In this document: one piece after another, positions 58,583-64,000 of the stretch | Position numbering within the stretch: the first letter of the stretch is position 1 | Layout: each line of letters starts with the position of its first letter | From: Paenibacillus radicis (ex Gao et al. 2016) | GTDB taxonomy: Bacteria; Bacillota; Bacilli; Paenibacillales; Paenibacillaceae | Assembly (NCBI RefSeq): GCF_014641555.1 | Contig: NZ_BMHY01000021.1 | Span: 1-64,000 of the forward strand | DNA length: 64,000 bases | Direction of reading: 5' to 3' | Translations under genes and position numbers: made by a program | Notes under the pieces: generated by a model | The model's input: the letters and a program-made list of their open reading frames with translations, nothing else | What the model was told of the DNA's origin: nothing | The model's database searches: none

Positions 58583-59344
58583 ATGGAATATACAATACAG
58601 AAGCTAGCGCTCCTGGCGGGCGTCAGCACCCGGACGCTTCGATATTACGATGAAATTGGACTTCTCAAGCCGGCGAGAATCAATTCATCGGGCTATCGCA
58701 TTTACGGGCAGCAAGAGGTGGATCGGCTGCAGCATATTTTGTTCTATCGGGAGCTGGGTGTCAGCTTGGATGAGATCAAAGACAGCGTAGCCTCGCCAGC
58801 TTTTGACGCCGATCGCGCCTTGGAGGAGCATCGTGTGAAGCTTCTGGAGAAGCGCGAGCAGCTGAACAGGCTGATTGCCAACGTCGACAAGACGTTAGAG
58901 CAGCGAAAGGGGAAAAGCGCAATGAGTGACAAGCAAAAATTCGAAGGCTTCAAGCAAAGCTTAATCGACGATAACGAGCAAAAATACGGCAAAGAAATCC
59001 GTGCCAAATACGGAAACGAGACGATCGACCGTTCGAAAAAAAAGCTCAAAAATATGACGGAAGAGCAACATGCCGCTATTGAAAAGCTAAACGAGCAGCT
59101 TCACCGCAAGCTTGCCGAAGCGTTCGCCACTGGCGACGCCGCTGGTGTTCTTGCCCAGGAAGCGGCCGATCTTCATCGCCAGTGGCTTACCTTCTACTGG
59201 GACACATACAACAAGGAAGCCCATGCAGGTGTAGCCCAAATGTATGTCGACGATGAAAGATTTACGGCCTACTATGACAGCGAGCAGCCTGGAACGGCCG
59301 CCTTCCTGCGGGACGCAGTCCTTATCTATACAGGTCGCGCTTAA
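58583..59344 (+). CDS. MerR-family regulator with TipAS domain (TipA/Mta-like)
   Basis: A 253-residue regulator: MerR winged helix (about 3-70; LALLAGVSTRTLRYYDEIGLLKPARINSSGYRIY), a coiled-coil dimerisation helix (about 75-112) and a TipAS ligand-binding domain (about 118-250). TipA proteins bind thiopeptide-like compounds and Mta activates multidrug efflux. AGGAGGG precedes ATG 58583. An internal ATG at 58,922 with AAAGGGG upstream would give the TipAS domain alone, as happens in Streptomyces TipA. The MFS gene upstream is a possible but unproven target. Confidence 0.9.
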   Translation: MEYTIQKLALLAGVSTRTLRYYDEIGLLKPARINSSGYRIYGQQEVDRLQHILFYRELGVSLDEIKDSVASPAFDADRALEEHRVKLLEKREQLNRLIANVDKTLEQRKGKSAMSDKQKFEGFKQSLIDDNEQKYGKEIRAKYGNETIDRSKKKLKNMTEEQHAAIEKLNEQLHRKLAEAFATGDAAGVLAQEAADLHRQWLTFYWDTYNKEAHAGVAQMYVDDERFTAYYDSEQPGTAAFLRDAVLIYTGRA

Positions 59345-59366
59345 TTGTGATTCATGCACGTGTACA

Positions 59367-59400
59367 AATCCCCCTGCCAATCAGTGTTGGCAAGGGGATT
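59367..59400. terminator. Bidirectional terminator
   Basis: AATCCCC-c-TGCCAA / TTGGCA-a-GGGGATT stem followed by TTTTTTCG, between convergent genes. Confidence 0.88.
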
Positions 59401-59434
59401 TTTTCGCATGCAGCTGGCGGCAGGCCGCTTCTGC

Positions 59435-61219
59435 TTATATCCGGTTTAAGATCAGGGTGCCCGCAGGCGGAACGTTCCAGAGCCGAAGCCCCACCTCAAA
59501 TAGCTCTCCCTCCTCCGCTAAATCCCCCATACAATCTCTAATTTCCATTCTCCAGCGATCCGAGCTTCCCTCAAAGTCAGCGTAGATCCCCTCGTTTCTC
59601 GTTCCGTTGACGAGCATAACGGTATCCGGCAGCTTCCGCTGCTGCAGTTCCATTACCGTTCGGCCATACGCAACCGATATTAACTTATCCTCATTGCTAG
59701 CCGTGACGAGCGGATACAACAACTCGGGATAATGCGGCTCCAGACGGCCATCTAACAGCAGCGACCGGTTTTCCTTCCAAAATCGGAGCCAATAGCGGAC
59801 CATCTCCGCATGCTTCTGCGGCAGCCGTTCAAGCCGGACGGAAATTTGCGGCACCGCGAACAATACGTTAATGAGCTGCAGCGCCGCACTTTCCGGTGCC
59901 TCTTCAGGATGCCACATCAGCATGTCCGCATGGGCTGCAGTCGAGCCGGCGAGCAGCCGGATATCGATCGTCCGTACCCGATTTTCCACCGCATCATTCG
60001 GACAATCCGCGGCCCGGAACATGTTGCCGTACTTGCGCATATAGGGACCGACATAGCTTTGGCGGAATTCCAGCAGCACATCGGGCTTAAGCTCTCTAAG
60101 CCGGCCTGCAATATCAGACATAAGCCGGTCTACCGCTTCGGGCACCGATACATAATCCATTCCTGGACCATATGCCTGCTTATTATCCGCCGGGGCGTTA
60201 AAACTGTCGATAAAATCAAGCTTAAAGCCGTCCAATCCCCATTCGAGCATTGCTTGCTCATATATCCCGATTAAGTAGCTTCTCACCTCCGGATAGCGAG
60301 GATCAACAACGCCCCAGCCCCTTTCCTCCACTGTGTACAGCATCCTGTCGCGGAATGGTGTCCACGCCTTGCTATGCATGCCGATATAGGGAACGGAATA
60401 CCATAGCATATATTTCATGCCGAGCTGATGCACGCGTTCAACATGAGCCTTCATATCCGGCATTTTATCCGTGCATACTTCCCAATCTCCGCAATAGGCA
60501 TAGCCCCGGGCGTTATTGGCGGTTTGCCAGCCATCATCTACTATGATCGCCTCACAGCCCATCGCTTTCGCAAGCCGGCACTGCTCCTCTATCTCGCCCG
60601 GCTCCAGTTCTTGATGAAAGCTGTACCAGGTGGAATACATCGGCTGTCTGGCATGTTCAGGCACCGGCATCGGCGTCATACCCGGCATGCTGCTCCACCA
60701 TTCACTTACCCCTTCCAGACTGGAATAGTAAGCCCCCGCCCGGGTATCCACCCGAAGCGTCGATTCATATGAATCCAACGGCGCTGAAAGAGCTTCGAAA
60801 AGCGTAACCGAGCAATAGAAATCAGCCGTTTCTTCATGCACGCCAGCTTTGCAGGTTACAGCATTCAATGTATCGGAAAAGGCAAAGGTAAGCTTATTGC
60901 TTCCGCTCCCGCTAAACAGGCAGACGACTGGAGCAGAATTCGTCAATTGGCTTCTATAGCCGCCGGTCCAATCCGGGGCCAGTCCGCGATTGCGGTAACC
61001 ATTTGGCTGCCATACCCCTTGAACATCGACGATGGGCTGCTTCCATTCCAGCCGGATTACCGGCGGTGTCAGCAGCGATGATGCTTGCAGACGCAAATGG
61101 ACGAGCTCCTCGCCTTCCTCTAAAGACTCCACGGATAAACTCGCTTGAAATCGTTCATCGTCAATACCAGTCAACGTATAGCTGTGTTCTGACAATAAGC
61201 TGGGTTGGGACAGTATCAT
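59435..61219 (-). CDS. GH36-family alpha-galactosidase-like glycosidase
   Basis: A 594-residue clan-D glycoside hydrolase without signal peptide, so cytoplasmic. An N-terminal beta-sandwich (about 1-180) is followed by the barrel: STWYSFHQ near 196, IIVDDGWQ near 225, GFKLDFIDSF with nucleophile Asp 335, and RAADCPND with acid/base Asp about 405. It would release alpha-linked galactose or a related sugar; substrate is uncertain as GH36 also contains other specificities. ATG 61219 follows AAGGAGAAG; the longer frame lacks a site. Confidence 0.87.
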   Translation of the reverse strand: MILSQPSLLSEHSYTLTGIDDERFQASLSVESLEEGEELVHLRLQASSLLTPPVIRLEWKQPIVDVQGVWQPNGYRNRGLAPDWTGGYRSQLTNSAPVVCLFSGSGSNKLTFAFSDTLNAVTCKAGVHEETADFYCSVTLFEALSAPLDSYESTLRVDTRAGAYYSSLEGVSEWWSSMPGMTPMPVPEHARQPMYSTWYSFHQELEPGEIEEQCRLAKAMGCEAIIVDDGWQTANNARGYAYCGDWEVCTDKMPDMKAHVERVHQLGMKYMLWYSVPYIGMHSKAWTPFRDRMLYTVEERGWGVVDPRYPEVRSYLIGIYEQAMLEWGLDGFKLDFIDSFNAPADNKQAYGPGMDYVSVPEAVDRLMSDIAGRLRELKPDVLLEFRQSYVGPYMRKYGNMFRAADCPNDAVENRVRTIDIRLLAGSTAAHADMLMWHPEEAPESAALQLINVLFAVPQISVRLERLPQKHAEMVRYWLRFWKENRSLLLDGRLEPHYPELLYPLVTASNEDKLISVAYGRTVMELQQRKLPDTVMLVNGTRNEGIYADFEGSSDRWRMEIRDCMGDLAEEGELFEVGLRLWNVPPAGTLILNRI

Positions 61220-61294
61220 CTCTCTTCTCCTTATACGTGAAAAATGAAAGCTGCCGATTGCCGAAGACGACGGACGGCAGCTTTCTTTACTCAA

Positions 61295-64000
61295 TTAAAT
61301 TGGATTTACGATAAAGTCATCGACAGTTAAGCTCGCGGCCGGCCCTACGCTTTTGACCGAGAAACCAACTCCCCCTGCGGTTAGATCCGAATCGGTAAAG
61401 GAAGCGACCAACGTATCATTGATGTACAGCTTGTATTGACTGCCTGCGACATCGAGCCGATACGCATAGTTTCCGGTCAGATCATAATTGGCAAGACTGG
61501 AACTGATATCAATCATCGACCCCACCTGCACAGGCGTTGAAGAATTGGCATATTTCCACAGCTCGATTTCCTTCGTATTCTTCAATTCCAGGAAGTAGTA
61601 GCTTGTTCCCGACGCGTACCGGAACATAATGCGGAACCGGTCCGCAGCCTGCCCCGAGAATGCTACGCTATAGTTCTGCGAGCTGTATGGAAGAGCTGAA
61701 GCTTTGACAATTGCCCGCTGCGGAGAACCCAGCGTCGTCGATCCCTTCATTGCTGCCGTTGCTCCGCTGCCTTGCAGCTGCCATGCGGTGCTGCCGAAAA
61801 AGTCCCATTGGCTTAAGCCGCCGGAGAAATTATCCTGAAATAAAGGCTCATTAATGACAGTGATCGTGCTCGTTGCCGTAAAAGCGCCGTCGACCGTTGT
61901 CGCCGTAATGATCGCCGTTCCTGCAGCAACTGCTGTGACGAGACCGTTCGAATTGACCGTCGCTACAGACGGCGCGCTTGAGCCCCAAACGACGGACTTA
62001 TTCGAGGCGTTAACGGGCTGAACAGTTGCGCTTAGCGCAGCGGTCTTGCCCTTGCCCAGCGACAATGCCGCTTGGTTAAGCGTTACCCCGGTAACGTCCA
62101 CCTGCGCATTCGGGTCACTTTCCGTAATTGTCCAATTCGAGAAATTGTACGTCAGCTGTTCACCGCCCTGCGTGGCAACAAAGAGGTCTGCGTTTTGCTC
62201 CTGCTGCAGCCACGGCGTATCGAATAGCTTAAAGCTCGAATAATCAATCGGAACGCCGTTCACTTTATGCGTGCCGCCATAAGATCCGCTCGCCAAGTCG
62301 AAGGTGATGTCCAAATTGTCTCCCGCCAAATTCGTAAAAATAAGGCGCGGGCTGCTATCATCGATATGCGAGCTGTCGAGTGTGGTTTGCGTTAAAATCG
62401 CATTTTTGAAGCTGTTGAAATCCGCATATTGCGAAGCATCAGCCGTCTCCAGCACCCAGCCGTTTTTGTCCGCTTTGCTGCGAAGAATATTATAGCTGTA
62501 GGACAACTGCTTCGTCGGATGAACCTGTGTCGTCGTCTTCACTTTGTTCGCAGGATCAAACGGCGTCTGGTAATACCAGCTGTAAGGTTTAATCATTTTG
62601 AAAGCGAAGTACATCTGCTCGGTCTCGCTAAACACCCAGCCCGCTTGTTCACTGCGGGTAAGAATGGAGCCCGTATCCGGGAACATCGCATTCAGATAGC
62701 TGTCACTCGCACCCGGCGAACCCAAAGATTTATAGACGCCAACTGCCGTTTTCCCGTCCTGCATGACGCGGTGATTTTCCGGCTGCTCATAGTTGCCGAT
62801 TGGACTGTCGCCTTGATCCGCATTGACTCTGAACAATGGATTAGGGGCATCCGACTGCCAGCGGAGCGCAAGCTGAATGTTCTCAATCCAGTTGTCCACG
62901 CGATTATACGTAACCTCTGAAGCGAGTCCCCACGTTTTGTCCACGTACGCTTGGCGATAGGTTTTCAAATTGCGGCCGCTTGAGTTTTGCAAATTAGCTT
63001 TACGTGAGGAATAGTCTTTATTCAGCGTCTGCCCAATGCGCACAGCCATATCCGGCGGCGTATAGCCCATTCCCGGAGCAAGCATCAGACCCAAATACTC
63101 CAGGTAAGGACGGTAAGCCGAAGGAATCATGGCATCGGATTCGCCAATGGCTTCCTGTGCTTTATGAGCGCCGAAATACATCCATGCCAAAGCGGTGTGG
63201 TCCGTTCCTCTCCAGGAAGGGTCGCTCGCGGAGACGGAATCGCCTTTCGCCCGGCTCGTGCTGGAAATAAAGGTGCCGTCAATCCAGTCGTTGGCCCATT
63301 CAAACCACATAACATCCATCGCCATTTTGATCTTTTGTTTGAAATCAGGCTCATCCGAATATTGATAGAGCGCGTTCAAACACAAGTAGGTCATATACGT
63401 GTATTCCGGACTTTCGTACTCCGCCCAGCCTTTATGGACGGCCGCCTCGATCATTTCCTCAATATTTGCCCGGTTTGCACTCTTCAGCGCTGCACCCGAT
63501 GCCCCGTTCAAGTCTTCGAGATCGGGAAAATATTGGCCGACCAAGTAGCCTGCCGTATAGTTGCTCATACGGAGATTTTCGGTTTGCGGCAGCTTAGCGT
63601 AAGCGTAGCTTGCGAAATAATCTTTGACATGGCTGACCATCGTGCTGTCAAATCGGTCTCCTAGCAGCAAATAGGCGTACATTTTGCTGACCGTTTTATA
63701 CTGCTCCCAATCATAGGTCTGGAACATCGTATCCAGCTTCTGCATATTGGCGGTTACATTCTGGTTGTCGATAATTTGGGCGACGATTTGTACAATATTC
63801 AATTGGCCGTTTATTTCCGACATGGACTTCGCTTTGTCCCATAACCATTGTTTGCGGGTTTCGATTGTACCCGGGAACGGCGCATCCGTGCTTTCCTCAG
63901 GCGGAATCTCGCCGATGCTTACATTGTCGAACGTCGCGGTCGTCAGCTTGTTGTTGGCATGGCTCGTCAGCGCAAGGCCGAAGTAAACGGTTTGCGGCAG
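61295..64000 (-). CDS. Large modular exported carbohydrate-related protein (5' end missing)
   Basis: The frame stays open to the right edge (902 codons seen). The ATG at 63823 is internal: upstream codons continue YFGLALTSHANNKLTTATFDNVSIGEIPPEES, the end of a lectin-like module with a linker. Then come a long alpha-helical region (about residues 60-350 of the visible part) and a beta-rich region (about 350-610), together shaped like toroid-plus-sandwich polysaccharide lyases or hydrolases. After these are a Big_2 Ig-like domain (VTGVTLNQAALSLGKG … VTAVAAGTAIITATTV) and a C-terminal concanavalin-like module. No catalytic family could be assigned. It precedes the GH36 gene by 75 bases. Confidence 0.75.
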   Translation of the reverse strand: MPQTVYFGLALTSHANNKLTTATFDNVSIGEIPPEESTDAPFPGTIETRKQWLWDKAKSMSEINGQLNIVQIVAQIIDNQNVTANMQKLDTMFQTYDWEQYKTVSKMYAYLLLGDRFDSTMVSHVKDYFASYAYAKLPQTENLRMSNYTAGYLVGQYFPDLEDLNGASGAALKSANRANIEEMIEAAVHKGWAEYESPEYTYMTYLCLNALYQYSDEPDFKQKIKMAMDVMWFEWANDWIDGTFISSTSRAKGDSVSASDPSWRGTDHTALAWMYFGAHKAQEAIGESDAMIPSAYRPYLEYLGLMLAPGMGYTPPDMAVRIGQTLNKDYSSRKANLQNSSGRNLKTYRQAYVDKTWGLASEVTYNRVDNWIENIQLALRWQSDAPNPLFRVNADQGDSPIGNYEQPENHRVMQDGKTAVGVYKSLGSPGASDSYLNAMFPDTGSILTRSEQAGWVFSETEQMYFAFKMIKPYSWYYQTPFDPANKVKTTTQVHPTKQLSYSYNILRSKADKNGWVLETADASQYADFNSFKNAILTQTTLDSSHIDDSSPRLIFTNLAGDNLDITFDLASGSYGGTHKVNGVPIDYSSFKLFDTPWLQQEQNADLFVATQGGEQLTYNFSNWTITESDPNAQVDVTGVTLNQAALSLGKGKTAALSATVQPVNASNKSVVWGSSAPSVATVNSNGLVTAVAAGTAIITATTVDGAFTATSTITVINEPLFQDNFSGGLSQWDFFGSTAWQLQGSGATAAMKGSTTLGSPQRAIVKASALPYSSQNYSVAFSGQAADRFRIMFRYASGTSYYFLELKNTKEIELWKYANSSTPVQVGSMIDISSSLANYDLTGNYAYRLDVAGSQYKLYINDTLVASFTDSDLTAGGVGFSVKSVGPAASLTVDDFIVNPI

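Noticed and set aside
63821..63823. ATG as start of the large exported protein
   Set aside because: The reading frame is open and clearly protein-like upstream to the window edge, and no ribosome binding site precedes this ATG.

Overview
The window looks like a chromosomal segment of a spore-forming member of the Paenibacillaceae (Paenibacillus/Cohnella type). Supporting this are a Bacillus-type division cluster (mraZ-rsmH-ftsL-PASTA penicillin-binding protein), the typA-ylaH ... ylaJ-ylaK neighbourhood, sporulation-type genes (RsfA-like regulator, YhcN/YlaJ lipoprotein), bacillithiol synthesis (BshC), strong AGGAGG-type ribosome binding sites, frequent GTG/TTG starts and moderate GC. No plasmid or prophage genes are visible. 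The only transposon remnant is a truncated IS3-type element at the left edge.

Layout. 1-1,000: an IS3-family remnant and half of a dispersed repeat, lying between the PASTA PBP and the next gene, which starts at the very edge. 1,003-5,177 (minus strand): division/cell-wall cluster with a clear MraZ operator. 5,277-18,333: mostly minus-strand housekeeping genes (DUF4349 lipoprotein, arginase and ornithine aminotransferase, S-adenosylhomocysteinase, BshC, PanE, RsfA, MidA-type methyltransferase, a coiled-coil exported protein, an orphan solute-binding protein). 18,334-19,317: a gene-free stretch with two kinds of structured repeat. 19,318-25,704: ylaK/ylaJ, an LCP-family protein, ylaH and typA. 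25,832-33,780: a divergent TerC pair, the nifS-thiI tRNA-thiolation pair, a lytic transglycosylase, a nitroreductase and membrane proteins. 34,373-40,401: a LuxR-type two-component system, a UbiA-family prenyltransferase and a YtrA-type GntR/ABC operon. 40,402-42,010: 1.6 kb without genes, filled by a dense palindrome array. 42,011-44,566: a chemotaxis receptor behind a c-di-GMP-I riboswitch, a DUF2536 gene and tRNA-Thr/tRNA-Pro. 44,692-55,837: flavoprotein genes that look like organosulfur scavenging (three acyl-CoA-dehydrogenase-fold flavoproteins, an APC permease, SfnG-like and SsuD-like monooxygenases, an HpaB-like hydroxylase, a PatB/MalY C-S lyase). 56,122-64,000: TetR and MFS genes, a TipA/Mta-type MerR regulator, a GH36 alpha-galactosidase and a large modular exported protein running off the right edge.

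The three least explained signals are non-coding. (1) A dispersed intergenic element has four 21-22-bp quasi-palindromes at start-to-start distances of exactly 51, 62 and 51 bp. Three full copies lie at 18.7, 34.0 and 58.3 kb, and half a copy sits beside the IS remnant at 0.1 kb. (2) The 0.9-kb array at 40.65-41.57 kb holds about 27 GCGAA/TTCGC palindromes organised in a 236-237-bp tandem repeat. (3) A nested inverted repeat with flanking 46-bp direct repeats lies at 18.43-18.60 kb. The c-di-GMP riboswitch and the organosulfur cluster belong to known families but are informative in context.
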